Part shown: positions 1 through 7,759 of the stretch, piece by piece
How the letters are laid out: every line of letters starts with the position of its first letter
Numbering within the stretch: position 1 is the stretch's first letter
Source of the DNA: JBDNIO01 sp041688215
GTDB lineage: Bacteria; Pseudomonadota; Gammaproteobacteria; Nevskiales; Salinisphaeraceae
Reading direction: 5' to 3'
DNA length: 26,306 bases
NCBI GenBank assembly: GCA_041688215.1
Contig: JBDNIO010000191.1
Location: 1 to 26,306 of the forward strand
Translations under genes and position numbers: made by a program
Notes under the pieces: model-generated
The model's database searches: none
What the model was told of the DNA's origin: nothing
The model's input: only the letters and a program-made list of their open reading frames with translations

Positions 1-2
1 AT

Positions 3-92
3 GCAATCAGTGATAATGAAGCCGCTAAACGTCTACAAAACGCCAGACACTCACTCTTTGAATCTATCTTCGAACGGATGAAAGCCAGCTGA
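3..92 (+). CDS. C-terminal end of an unidentified protein, cut by the window edge
   Basis: An open frame runs from the window edge to TGA at 90-92 and encodes 29 residues, ending with SLFESIFERMKAS. The composition is that of a charged amphipathic helix, as expected for the end of a real protein, but I do not recognise the family. It converges on prs. A minus-strand frame (start at 118, no clear ribosome binding site) is also open across this stretch, so the strand choice is uncertain. In many gammaproteobacteria rplY and pth follow prs. Neither begins here, so that neighbourhood appears broken on this side. Confidence 0.35.
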   Translation, partial: AISDNEAAKRLQNARHSLFESIFERMKAS

Positions 93-173
93 CTCTTTTC
101 GCTAACCTTCAGACTCATTTTGGGATTGGAATATGCTGTGGTTAGACGTCAAAACCACTAAATAAAGAGTGGC

Positions 174-1127
174 CTAATCGACGTACAGCGTGCTCACTGA
201 TTCTTCGCTGCTGATCCGGCGAATGGTTTCCGCGAGTAAAGCCGCAATATTCAGCTGGCGAATTTTGTCGCAAGCTGCCGCAGCTTCGGATAGCGGAATG
301 GTGTCGGTAACTACCAGTTCGTCCAGTTCTGAACCGCTGATGTTTTCTACCGCCTTGCCCGACAGCACCGGATGGGTGACATACGCACGTACGCTGGTTG
401 CCCCCTGCTCTTTCAGCGCATTGGCGGCTTTCGCCAGGGTGCCGGCGGTGTCGACCAGATCATCAACGATGATGCAGTCTTTGCCGTCGACGTCGCCAAT
501 GATGTTCATGACCTGCGATTCATTAGCCTTGGGGCGGCGTTTGTCGATAATCGCAAGATCCGCGTCGTCCAACCGCTTGGCCAGAGCGCGAGCACGCACC
601 ACGCCGCCCACATCGGGCGAAACAACGATTAAATTGTCGCCCTTTTTACGCCAGATATCGCCCAGCAGAATAGGCGAAGCGTAGACGTTATCCACGGGCA
701 TATCGAAAAAACCCTGAATCTGATCGGCGTGCAAATCCACGGTCAGCACTCGATCCGTGCCCACGGCACCGAGCATGCTGGCCACAACCTTTGCGGAAAT
801 CGGCACGCGTGCCGAGCGCGGGCGGCGATCCTGGCGGGCGTAACCAAAATATGGGATTACGGCGGTGATACGACCGGCCGACGCGCGGTGCAGCGCGTCG
901 ATCATCATCAATAACTCCATGATGTTGTCGTTGGTCGGCACACAAGTGGATTGCAGGATGAAAACGTCGCGGCCGCGCACGTTTTCCTCGATTTCGACCA
1001 TCACTTCGCCGTCTGAGAAACGGCCGACAGAGGCCTTGCCCAGGGGCAGTTTCATATAACCGGCCACATCGCGCGCCAACGCCGGATTAGCGTTGCCGGT
1101 GAAGAGCATCAATCTTGAATCCAGCAT
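174..1127 (-). CDS. prs: Ribose-phosphate pyrophosphokinase (PRPP synthetase)
   Basis: Makes 5-phosphoribosyl-1-pyrophosphate from ribose 5-phosphate and ATP in the cytoplasm, feeding purine, pyrimidine, histidine, tryptophan and NAD synthesis. The 317-residue product has the usual family length. Visible signatures are the N-terminal FTGNANPALA and GRFSDGE segments, the flexible-loop and ATP region PYFGYARQDRR, the metal-binding segment DLHADQIQGFF, and the PRPP-binding loop IIVDDLVDTAGTL near residues 216-228. The gene follows tRNA-Gln on the same strand, the conserved gammaproteobacterial order, with a structured repeat region of about 200 bp between them. No clear terminator follows; only a weak GTGGTT/AACCAC hairpin lies at 138-158. 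Confidence 0.97.
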   Translation of the reverse strand: MLDSRLMLFTGNANPALARDVAGYMKLPLGKASVGRFSDGEVMVEIEENVRGRDVFILQSTCVPTNDNIMELLMMIDALHRASAGRITAVIPYFGYARQDRRPRSARVPISAKVVASMLGAVGTDRVLTVDLHADQIQGFFDMPVDNVYASPILLGDIWRKKGDNLIVVSPDVGGVVRARALAKRLDDADLAIIDKRRPKANESQVMNIIGDVDGKDCIIVDDLVDTAGTLAKAANALKEQGATSVRAYVTHPVLSGKAVENISGSELDELVVTDTIPLSEAAAACDKIRQLNIAALLAETIRRISSEESVSTLYVD

Positions 1128-1170
1128 CGCGTGTCTCGTGTTGCTGTTGGCGTTGTTATCGGATTGGAAG

Positions 1171-1356
1171 GGCCGCTACGCGGTTAAAAAATGGCTGGGG
1201 CGGCAGGATAACGAAGTACATCCTGTACTTCGCCCTTCGGGCCAGCGCGAAACGCGCTGTTCAAAATCATTCCAGATGATTTTGTCGAACCTTTCAAATC
1301 CTGCCAATCCCTTATACGGCCGCTACGCGGCCTAAAAATGGCTGGGGCGGCAGGAT
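1171..1356 (-). repeat. tRNA-Gln 3'-end direct repeat enclosing four hairpins (rtT-like)
   Basis: Two 39-bp copies, at 1171-1209 and 1318-1356, match at 36 of 39 positions and start 147 bp apart. Read on the minus strand, each holds the last 18 nt of the tRNA-Gln gene including CCA, an A/T-rich link, and a GGCCGC-type hairpin; the first copy is the real tRNA end. Between them lie four hairpins: 1212-1232 (CGAAGTAC arms), 1232-1241, 1243-1259 (CAGCGCG arms) and 1263-1283 (AAAATCAT arms). The arrangement recalls the rtT repeats behind E. coli tyrT, which also restart with a short tRNA 3' end. Function is unknown, and it probably lies inside the tRNA precursor transcript. Confidence 0.7.
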
Positions 1357-1413
1357 TCGAACCTGCGGTACACGGGATCAAAACCCGATGCCTTGCCACT
1401 TGGCTACGCCCCA
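1339..1413 (-). tRNA. tRNA-Gln (anticodon TTG), CCA encoded
   Basis: Read on the minus strand from 1413, a 75-nt cloverleaf can be drawn. The acceptor begins TGGGGCG and pairs with CGCCCCA, followed by an encoded CCA at 1339-1341. The D arm contains AGCCAAGTGGCAAGGC, the anticodon loop is TTTTGAT, and the T arm contains GGTTCGAATCC. It closely resembles E. coli tRNA-Gln, and its place just upstream of prs is conserved in gammaproteobacteria. A truncated second copy lies upstream at 1460-1522, and a repeat of its 3' end lies downstream. Confidence 0.96.
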
Positions 1414-1459
1414 ATAAACTCTTGCGTTGTCTAAACCTTATCGCAGTTTCAAAAAAAAA

Positions 1460-1522
1460 CCTGCGGTACACGGGATCGATTGTCTTAAAGAGGCCGATGC
1501 CTTACCACTTGGCTGCGCCCCA
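1460..1522 (-). pseudogene. Truncated, rearranged tRNA-Gln copy
   Basis: Read from 1522, the sequence begins TGGGGCGCAGCCAAGTGG and follows the intact tRNA-Gln through the D arm. In the anticodon arm, 5 nt of the intact gene are replaced by 16 nt (about 1479-1494), removing the TTG anticodon loop. It then matches the intact gene again through GATCCCGTGTACCGCAGGT and stops inside the T arm, where a run of nine T residues (1451-1459 on this strand) replaces the rest. The T loop, 3' acceptor strand and CCA are missing. It cannot fold as a normal tRNA and is most likely a decayed tandem duplicate. Confidence 0.8.
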
Positions 1523-1546
1523 ATTTTAAATCAGCTTACCTTTTCG

Positions 1547-1570
1547 CTTCTCCCCGCTAGCGGGGAGAAG
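1547..1570. repeat. Perfect 24-bp palindrome in the gap between lolB and tRNA-Gln
   Basis: Two 12-nt arms, CTTCTCCCCGCT and AGCGGGGAGAAG, form a perfect palindrome. It is followed by CCGGATGAGGGG, the layout of a common dispersed intergenic repeat. The 326-bp stretch 1414-1739 otherwise holds only the tRNA relic. No reading frame for IspE, which usually sits between lolB and this tRNA, is present. The palindrome could act as a terminator after lolB, but it has no proper T run on the minus strand. Confidence 0.6.
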
Positions 1571-1739
1571 CCGGATGAGGGGCAGAAATACAACCGCCCC
1601 ATCTCTGCCTTACCACGCCCACCAAGAGCCGAAAAAACCCGCAGCAGGCGCGATTGATGCCCTGCTATGTTTTACCAGAGCCTCTCCAACGGCCGCATAT
1701 TCTCGTTTGCCGACCGGGCTCTGTCAATTTCAGCGCCCG

Positions 1740-2339
1740 TTACAGATCAAACCAACGGTCGATGACGACCTTGACCTTGTTGTCGCCGTTATCCAGGATT
1801 ATGCGGCGCGGCAAGGCCGGGCCGTCGGTTTCCTGGTATTCCGTATAAGCCAGGCGCCAGCCGGACTGCTGCAGATCTATCAGACGGCCGTCCTCATCAA
1901 CGGTCAGGCGCGCAGGCGCATCCGGTTGCGGCAGGCCCAGCACCCAGAAACGCAGGCCTGCAAGCGGAAATTCCCAGCCCAGCGCATCTTTTACCAGCAC
2001 TTCGGGTTCGGTGGTTAAAAAGGTTTCGTCGTCGGCGCGGATTTCGACCAGTTCCAGCGTGCCTTGCGCACGAAAGCCACCAACGCCGATCGGGCCCGCC
2101 AGGCGCACATCGAACTGTTCGCCGCGCTGGCGCCAGTTCAGATTGCCGCTCCAGCCCAGTATTGCGCCGGTGGCCGCACGGCCCTGCATGGACCAGTGAT
2201 CAAATCCGTCCAGCGCGTTTTTGCGCGCTGCCCAGGCTTGCGGATTGGCCACGCCGGGCTCGGTTTGCGGGGGCGCTGTAATAAAGGCGCAGGCGTTCAA
2301 TGCCAGCACGAATGCGGCCAGGCAAATCTTGCGAATCAT
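1740..2339 (-). CDS. lolB: Outer-membrane lipoprotein insertion protein LolB
   Basis: LolB receives lipoproteins from the periplasmic carrier LolA and inserts them into the outer membrane. The 199-residue product has a short signal peptide ending in the lipobox LNAC (lipidated Cys17). A body typical of LolB follows, with NPQAWAARKNALDGFDHW, a glycine-rich strand GRAATGAILGWSGNLNWRQ and a basic C-terminal KVKVVIDRWFDL. The start codon overlaps the stop of the TPR gene by 4 nt (2336-2339), so the two are translationally coupled. In many gammaproteobacteria ispE follows directly; here it does not. Confidence 0.92.
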   Translation of the reverse strand: MIRKICLAAFVLALNACAFITAPPQTEPGVANPQAWAARKNALDGFDHWSMQGRAATGAILGWSGNLNWRQRGEQFDVRLAGPIGVGGFRAQGTLELVEIRADDETFLTTEPEVLVKDALGWEFPLAGLRFWVLGLPQPDAPARLTVDEDGRLIDLQQSGWRLAYTEYQETDGPALPRRIILDNGDNKVKVVIDRWFDL

Positions 2340-4063
2340 TGGCTTAAGCGATTTACCGTTTCAAGCAACACAGGATTCTCAGGGTTTTGCGCTAACGCAT
2401 CCTGCCAAACCTTGCGTGCCTGTTCTTGCTTGCCCAGTTGCCACAGCACTTCGCCCAAGTGCGCCGCCACTTCGGGATCGGGGAACGTTGCGTAAGCTTT
2501 TTCCAGATGCGCTCGCGCTTCCTGCAGATTACCCAGCCGGTATTGCACCCAGCCCATGCTGTCGATTACGGCGGGGTCTTCGGGTTCTGCCTCCAGCGCC
2601 TGGCGGATGTAATCGCGCGCCCGCTCGTATTCCTGCCCATGATTGGTCAGCATATAGCCCAGCGCGTTTAGCGCGCGGGCGTTGTCCGGCTCGCGCTCCA
2701 GAATAGCTTGCAGATCGGCTTGCGCATCTTCAATGCGTCCAAGCCGTTCATACACCAGCGAGCGCCCGTAGCGCAGATCTGCATCGTAGGGCGATGCCTC
2801 AAGCGCCTGATCATAAAGCGATAAAGCGGTTTCATATTCACGCGCATCGAACAGCAGTTCCGCCTCTGACATATATAGCCTGTCGGCCAGTTCGGGGTTG
2901 GCACGGCGCAGTTGTTTCAGCTCGGCACGCGCGCCTTCCAGATCGCCATCCTTGTACAGCACACGCGCAGCCAGTACCCGCGCATCAAACGCGTGCGACC
3001 CGCTTTCCACGCGTAAAAACCACTTGCGCGCTTGGCTATATTCTTTTTCTGATTCGGCGATGCTGCCCAGGTAATAGGCGGCCTCATCCCGACGTTCACT
3101 AGACTGGTAAAGCGTTTCAAACGCAGTTTGCGCGCGCTCTGGCTGATCCAGACTCAAAGCCAGCAGGCCCAGCCCGTAACGGGCATCGGTGTTGCCGGGT
3201 TCGAGTTGCAGCACGCGTTCAAACTCATCTGCAGCTTCGGCAGTTTGCTCGGCGTCCAGTAGCAGACGTGCATAGTTCAGGTGGTATTCGGCGTGATCGC
3301 GTTCGCTGCCCTCCAGGCTCCGTACCAGCTCGGAGGCCTCGTCGATCCGACCCTGACGCACGAGGATGCCGGCGCGTAGCAGCACGGCGTCGCCCCAGTC
3401 GGGCTTTCTGGCCAGCGCCTGCTGGATAGACTGATTGGCGATTTCCAGCTTTTCATAACGCAGCGCCAGCAGGCCTTGCGCATAGTAGGCTTGGCCCACA
3501 TCCGGGTGCGCGGCCACGCGATCCTGCATTACCTGTATGGCGAGATCCGCCTGCTCCGGCTCGCCGCTAAGTACATCGGCAAGTTCCTTGAAACCGGCAG
3601 CAACGCCGCTGGAATGCTGGGTAATTACGCCTTCGGCATGTTGCGCCAAGCCCTCTTCCTCGCCATTGCGCAGTGCCAGCCGGGCCGCGGTTTTCTGCGC
3701 GTCGAAGGATTTTGGATCGGCCACCGTCCAGGCCTTGGCGGCGGTATAGGCCCGTTCGGTTTCGCCGGCAAACAGCGCCACTCGGGTGGCGCGCTGGGCC
3801 AGTTCCGCATCATTTGAATAGGCTAATGCGGCTACATATTCACGTGCTGCCACCTCGCGGTTACCCCGTTGCACCGCAAGCTCGCCCGCCAGGATGTGAT
3901 ACTCCAGCGCAAGCGCCGGTTCCGGCAAGGCCGCCCCTACGGCAGCCTCTTGGGTTGTATCCGCACCGGGAACGTCAGCCAATGGACCGCTGGCACAGCC
4001 CGCAAGCAGGATTATGGCCAAACCCGGCAAACACCGGGCGGCACGCGTCATGTGTAATAGCAA
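2336..4063 (-). CDS. Tetratricopeptide-repeat lipoprotein
   Basis: A 575-residue protein with a signal peptide and lipobox LLAGC (lipidated Cys23), followed by tandem TPR helical hairpins over most of its length. Clear units include QAYYAQGLLALRYEKLEIA, ARYGLGLLALSLDQPERA, ADLRYGRSLVYERLGRIEDA, ALNALGYMLTNHGQEYERA and DSMGWVQYRLGNLQEARAHL. TPR proteins are scaffolds for protein contacts. A lipoprotein of this build upstream of lolB is common in Pseudomonas and relatives, but its precise role is not known. It overlaps lolB by 4 nt and is divergent from hemA. Met5 is an alternative start that would give a more compact signal peptide. Confidence 0.9.
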   Translation of the reverse strand: MLLHMTRAARCLPGLAIILLAGCASGPLADVPGADTTQEAAVGAALPEPALALEYHILAGELAVQRGNREVAAREYVAALAYSNDAELAQRATRVALFAGETERAYTAAKAWTVADPKSFDAQKTAARLALRNGEEEGLAQHAEGVITQHSSGVAAGFKELADVLSGEPEQADLAIQVMQDRVAAHPDVGQAYYAQGLLALRYEKLEIANQSIQQALARKPDWGDAVLLRAGILVRQGRIDEASELVRSLEGSERDHAEYHLNYARLLLDAEQTAEAADEFERVLQLEPGNTDARYGLGLLALSLDQPERAQTAFETLYQSSERRDEAAYYLGSIAESEKEYSQARKWFLRVESGSHAFDARVLAARVLYKDGDLEGARAELKQLRRANPELADRLYMSEAELLFDAREYETALSLYDQALEASPYDADLRYGRSLVYERLGRIEDAQADLQAILEREPDNARALNALGYMLTNHGQEYERARDYIRQALEAEPEDPAVIDSMGWVQYRLGNLQEARAHLEKAYATFPDPEVAAHLGEVLWQLGKQEQARKVWQDALAQNPENPVLLETVNRLSQ

Positions 4064-4186
4064 GGGTTAGACCTTGGGTAAAACCGCGATGCTACTATAA
4101 CGCGAATACCCACTGTGTATTAAGCCCGCCAGCAATCCGCCACACGGCTACTGCGCGCCCAGCGTTTGCCGCGCTAAAATAGACTT

Positions 4187-4261
4187 ATGAACCCAAAATC
4201 CGCCTCAATTCTGGTTCGAGTGGCGCCTGCCTGCGCGAGCGCCGGGTTGGTGTGCGCATGA
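4187..4261 (+). other. Possible 24-codon upstream ORF overlapping the hemA start
   Basis: ATG at 4187 opens a frame encoding MNPKSASILVRVAPACASAG plus four residues. It ends with TGA at 4259-4261, which overlaps the hemA ATG as ATGA. It lies in the short gap between the divergent TPR and hemA genes, where the hemA leader should be. The overlap would allow translational coupling or leader control of hemA. It may equally be chance: the sequence has no recognisable family and no strong ribosome binding site. Confidence 0.25.
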
Positions 4262-5514
4262 CTCTGTTAACCCTGGGTTTAAATCACACCACCGCGCCGC
4301 TGGCCATTCGCGAGACGGTTGCGTTTCCGCCGGAGCAATGCCCGGTAGCGCTGCGCGATTTACTGGCGCTGCACGACATCGAGGAAGGTGCGATTTTATC
4401 GACTTGCAACCGCACCGAAATCTACACCGTAGCGCGCCCGGACGACGAACAGCGGCTGCGCTACTGGTTATGCGATCAACGCGGTCTGGACGCCGCCGGC
4501 ATGGCGCCGCATTTCTATGTATACCGCGACCGCGACAGCGTGCGCCATGCGCTGCGCGTAGCTGCGGGGCTGGACTCCATGATTCTAGGCGAAACCCAGA
4601 TTCTGGGCCAGATGAAAGACGCTTTTCGTCAGGCGCAGGCCGCCAACAGCGCCGGACCCTTGCTGACACGTTTGTTCGAACACAGTTTCGCCGTAGCCAA
4701 AAGCGTACGCAGCGAGACTGATATCGGCGCCAATCCGGTGTCAGTTGCCTACGCCGGAGTCAGCCTCGCACGCCGGATTTTCAGCGATTTTTCCGAACAG
4801 ACCGCCATGTTCATTGGCGCCGGCGACACCATTGAACTCACGGCCCGCCATCTGGCGGATACCGGCCTGCGGCGCATGGTGTTTGCCAACCGCAGTCTTG
4901 ATCGTGCGCAGGCGCTGGCCAGTCAGTATCAGGGTTACGCCATACCGTTAACTGATGTCGGCGCGCATCTGGCGGAAGCCGATATCCTGGTCGCTTCCAC
5001 AGCGGCGCCAGACTACGTGGTGACGCTGGCACAGTTTCGTGACGCACTGAAAAAACGCCGCCGCAAACCCATGTTCGTGCTCGACCTGGCGGTACCTCGC
5101 GACGTGGAACCCGCAACCGGCGAACTAGAAGACGTGTACCTTTACACCGTGGATGACCTGCAAGGCGTAATTCGCGATAACATCCGCTCGCGCCAGCAGG
5201 CGGCACTGATTGCCGACGACATGATCGACGAACGCATCGACGAATATCTGGCCTGGCTGGAGTCGCGTCGCGCGGTGGACACCATTAACGCGGTGCGCAG
5301 CCAGGCCACACAGGAGCGCGACGCGGTCATAGCCAGGGCGCGGCGTATGCTCGCCAACGGCCAGGCCGCCGATGAAGTGGTGGAATACGTAGCGAACACG
5401 CTAACCAACAAACTGGTGCACAACCCCACGCGCAGCCTGCGCCGGGCGCGCGGCGAAGAACAGAAATCACTGCTTGACAGCGTGCGCAAACTTTTTGACA
5501 TCAAGGATCAATGA
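4258..5514 (+). CDS. hemA: Glutamyl-tRNA reductase
   Basis: Reduces glutamyl-tRNA(Glu) to glutamate-1-semialdehyde with NADPH, the first committed step of tetrapyrrole synthesis by the C5 route. I start at ATG 4258, not GTG 4252, because MTLLTLGLNHTTAPLAIRE is the standard family N terminus. The catalytic cysteine is Cys50 in LSTCNRTEIY. Further signatures are GLDSMILGETQILGQMK, the NADPH-binding region around FIGAGDTIELTARHL, and FVLDLAVPRDVEP. The C-terminal helical dimerisation domain ends ARGEEQKSLLDSVRKLFDIK. The stop overlaps the prfA start by 4 nt, and hemA-prfA-prmC is the classical operon. Confidence 0.97.
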   Translation: MTLLTLGLNHTTAPLAIRETVAFPPEQCPVALRDLLALHDIEEGAILSTCNRTEIYTVARPDDEQRLRYWLCDQRGLDAAGMAPHFYVYRDRDSVRHALRVAAGLDSMILGETQILGQMKDAFRQAQAANSAGPLLTRLFEHSFAVAKSVRSETDIGANPVSVAYAGVSLARRIFSDFSEQTAMFIGAGDTIELTARHLADTGLRRMVFANRSLDRAQALASQYQGYAIPLTDVGAHLAEADILVASTAAPDYVVTLAQFRDALKKRRRKPMFVLDLAVPRDVEPATGELEDVYLYTVDDLQGVIRDNIRSRQQAALIADDMIDERIDEYLAWLESRRAVDTINAVRSQATQERDAVIARARRMLANGQAADEVVEYVANTLTNKLVHNPTRSLRRARGEEQKSLLDSVRKLFDIKDQ

Positions 5515-6593
5515 AAGCCTCACTACAACAAAAACTGGATGAGCTGGTCGAGCGCCACGAGGATCTGAGCCACTCGATGGCTGACCCCGAGGTGATTGCG
5601 GATCAGAACAAATTCCGCCGCTACGCCCAGGAATACGCCGGGCTCGAAGACCTGATCCGGGACTATCGCGAGTATCGCGAGTTGCAGGCGGAAATCGAAA
5701 ACCTGAACGAGATGGCGGCTGAAAAAGATCCCGAACTCCGAGAAATGGCCGAAGCTGAACTCGAAACCGCGCATGCCCGCGTCGAGGAACTGGAAGCCGA
5801 ACTACGCGAACATCTGCTCCCCAAAGATCCCAACGACGACGCCAATCTGTACCTGGAGGTGCGCGCCGGCACCGGCGGCGACGAAGCCGCAATTTTCGCC
5901 GGCGACCTATTCCGCATGTACGTGCAGTTCGCCGAAAGCCAGAACTGGCAGGTGGAGATTTTATCGGAAAGCCACGGCGAGCACGGCGGTTATAAAGAGG
6001 TCATCAGCCGCGTTATCGGCAATGGCGCTTATTCACGGCTGAAGTTTGAATCCGGCGCGCATCGCGTCCAGCGCGTACCCGAAACCGAATCCCAGGGCCG
6101 CATTCATACCTCGGCCTGCACCGTGGCGGTGCTACCCGAATCTGCAGAGATTGAGGCCGTGGAAATCAACCCGGCTGATCTGCGCGTAGATACCTACCGC
6201 GCGTCCGGCGCCGGCGGCCAGCACATCAACAAGACCGACTCTGCCGTGCGCCTGACCCATCTACCCACCGGTATAGTGGTGGAATGCCAGCAGGAACGTT
6301 CGCAGCACAAAAACCGGGCGCGCGCGATGGCGCTGCTGCAAACCAAACTGGTCACCACCCAGCAGGACAAACAGGCCTCCGAGCAGGCCGCCTCACGCAA
6401 GCAGATGGTGGGCAGCGGCGACCGCTCCGAGCGTATTCGCACTTATAACTTTCCGCAGGGGCGGATTACCGATCACCGCATCAATCTCACCTTATATAAG
6501 CTGGAAGAAGTGATTAACGGCAATCTGAACGAAGTAATCGACGCGCTTTCCAGCGAATATCAGGCCGATCAACTGGCCGCGATGGGCGCCTGA
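5511..6593 (+). CDS. prfA: Peptide chain release factor 1
   Basis: Recognises UAA and UAG in the ribosomal A site and triggers peptide release. The 360-residue product has the usual length. The GGQ motif, whose glutamine reaches the peptidyl-transferase centre, is at residues 235-237 within ASGAGGQHINKTDSAVRL. The codon-reading tripeptide is Pro-Glu-Thr at 190-192, within RVQRVPETESQGRIHTSAC. It fits the PxT form, although E. coli has PAT. The N-terminal third is the charged helical domain. It overlaps hemA by 4 nt and is followed 6 nt later by prmC, whose product methylates the GGQ glutamine. Confidence 0.97.
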   Translation: MKASLQQKLDELVERHEDLSHSMADPEVIADQNKFRRYAQEYAGLEDLIRDYREYRELQAEIENLNEMAAEKDPELREMAEAELETAHARVEELEAELREHLLPKDPNDDANLYLEVRAGTGGDEAAIFAGDLFRMYVQFAESQNWQVEILSESHGEHGGYKEVISRVIGNGAYSRLKFESGAHRVQRVPETESQGRIHTSACTVAVLPESAEIEAVEINPADLRVDTYRASGAGGQHINKTDSAVRLTHLPTGIVVECQQERSQHKNRARAMALLQTKLVTTQQDKQASEQAASRKQMVGSGDRSERIRTYNFPQGRITDHRINLTLYKLEEVINGNLNEVIDALSSEYQADQLAAMGA

Positions 6594-6599
6594 GTAAGC

Positions 6600-7454
6600 G
6601 TGAGTAACAGCACCCAAAACCTGCTGGTTGCCGCCGCCGGACGCTTTGAGCGGGTAAGCGACAGCGCGCGGCTGGACGCCGAGTTGTTACTCGCGCAGGC
6701 GCTGGACAAACCCCGCAGCTATCTGATCAGCCATGCAGATGACGCGCCCGACCCGGAGGTGTTGCAGCAGTTTGACAGCATGGTGGAGCGGCGCGCCACC
6801 GGCGAACCCATCGCTTATATCCTGGGTCAGCGAGAATTCTGGTCTTTGCGCATTGACGTGTGCGACGCCGTGCTCATTCCCCGCCCGGAAACCGAAACGC
6901 TGGTATCCCGCGCGCTGGACATCATCCCCGAACACGAGCCCTGGCGCATGGCGGATCTGGGTACAGGCAGCGGTGCGATTGCGCTGGCGGTTGCCAGTGA
7001 GCGCGCGCATTGCGAAGTTATCGCCACCGATATTTCCACCGGCGCGCTGGCCATGGCGCAGGAAAACGCGCGGCGGCATAAAATCGAAAACGTGGAATTT
7101 CGCCAGGGCGACTGGTATCAGGCGATCAGCGAAGGCGGCCTGGAAATGATTGTGTCCAACCCGCCGTATGTAAGCGAAAACGATCCGCATCTGGACGCGC
7201 CAAGTATGCAATTTGAACCCAGAAACACGTTGATCGCGCCCGCCAACGGCCTGCGTTACCTGCGCGAAATCATCGAAGGCGCACCGCCGCTGTTAACCCA
7301 GGGCGGCTGGCTGATGCTGGAACACGGTGCCGAGCAAGCCGATTTCGTGGCCGGGATGATGGCCAAGCAGGGTTTCAAAAACGTGGCCACGGATGCCGAC
7401 CTGGCAGGGCATCCGCGTGTTACCTATGGGCATTTGCTGGATCTCGTCGCCTGA
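6600..7454 (+). CDS. prmC: Release factor glutamine methyltransferase
   Basis: Methylates the glutamine of the GGQ motif in release factors RF1 and RF2 using S-adenosylmethionine. The start is GTG at 6600. Visible motifs are the N-terminal helical domain with ARLDAELLLAQAL, the conserved YILGQREFW and LIPRPETETLV, the SAM-binding motif I ADLGTGSGAIALAVA, and the substrate-binding NPPY motif in IVSNPPYVSENDPHL. The 284-residue length is typical. It closes the hemA-prfA-prmC operon. A strong hairpin at 7468-7494 downstream is the first possible transcription end. Confidence 0.96.
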   Translation: MSNSTQNLLVAAAGRFERVSDSARLDAELLLAQALDKPRSYLISHADDAPDPEVLQQFDSMVERRATGEPIAYILGQREFWSLRIDVCDAVLIPRPETETLVSRALDIIPEHEPWRMADLGTGSGAIALAVASERAHCEVIATDISTGALAMAQENARRHKIENVEFRQGDWYQAISEGGLEMIVSNPPYVSENDPHLDAPSMQFEPRNTLIAPANGLRYLREIIEGAPPLLTQGGWLMLEHGAEQADFVAGMMAKQGFKNVATDADLAGHPRVTYGHLLDLVA

Positions 7455-7467
7455 TGTGAATACTCCA

Positions 7468-7556
7468 CCGGCCCTTAAATTATTTTAGGGCCGGCGGCTT
7501 CGTGTTACGGACCCTAAAATAATTCAAAGGCCGGATCGGTCGGTCGCATGACCGAC
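7468..7556. repeat. Cluster of palindromes downstream of prmC
   Basis: The first palindrome (7468-7494) has 8-bp arms CCGGCCCT/AGGGCCGG around an A/T-rich loop. An inverted, diverged copy of the same sequence lies at about 7511-7534. A third hairpin has arms GTCGGTC and GACCGAC around GCAT (7539-7556). A fragment starting CCCCTCTCCCACTTGTGG follows at 7561, part of another common intergenic repeat type. The first hairpin may end the hemA operon. The cluster directly abuts the truncated toxin gene and may mark the event that removed its 5' end. Confidence 0.6.
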
Positions 7557-7588
7557 TGTCCCCCTCTCCCACTTGTGGAAGAGGCTAC

Positions 7589-7759
7589 CTCGAGAGAATT
7601 GTATTCACAGGGCGTATAATCGAAAGGCAACGAGATCGAAATACGGACGAAACGAAACATCTCATAATCGGCAGCACGCTGGCATACCATGAAGCAGAAA
7701 CAATCGTCAAAATCGGAATCACAGGCACGCTCATCTTCATCACCGTCTATGTCGTCTGA
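7589..7759 (+). pseudogene. 5'-truncated DUF4258-family toxin gene
   Basis: The frame encodes LERIVFTGRIIERQRDRNTD, then ETKHLII, and ends GTLIFITVYVV before TGA at 7757-7759. The GRIxERQRD segment and the closing ITVY strand are typical of small DUF4258 proteins, usually paired with a YgiT-type zinc-finger antitoxin. Family members normally carry roughly 35 more N-terminal residues with conserved histidines. Here the sequence upstream becomes a dispersed repeat, with no start codon in the right place. It overlaps the antitoxin remnant by 11 nt, the usual operon arrangement. The toxin is therefore almost certainly inactive. The assignment rests on motif recognition. Confidence 0.65.

Noticed and set aside
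1171..1356. Phage or island attachment site pair at tRNA-Gln
   Set aside because: Only 108 bp lie between the copies and there is no integrase or cargo; the hairpin content fits an rtT-like repeat better. XerC at 8101 is the chromosomal recombinase by gene context.
5511..6593. PET instead of PAT in the release factor codon-reading motif as an anomaly
   Set aside because: The motif is PxT in RF1, and a glutamate at the middle position is, as far as I recall, seen in other gammaproteobacteria.
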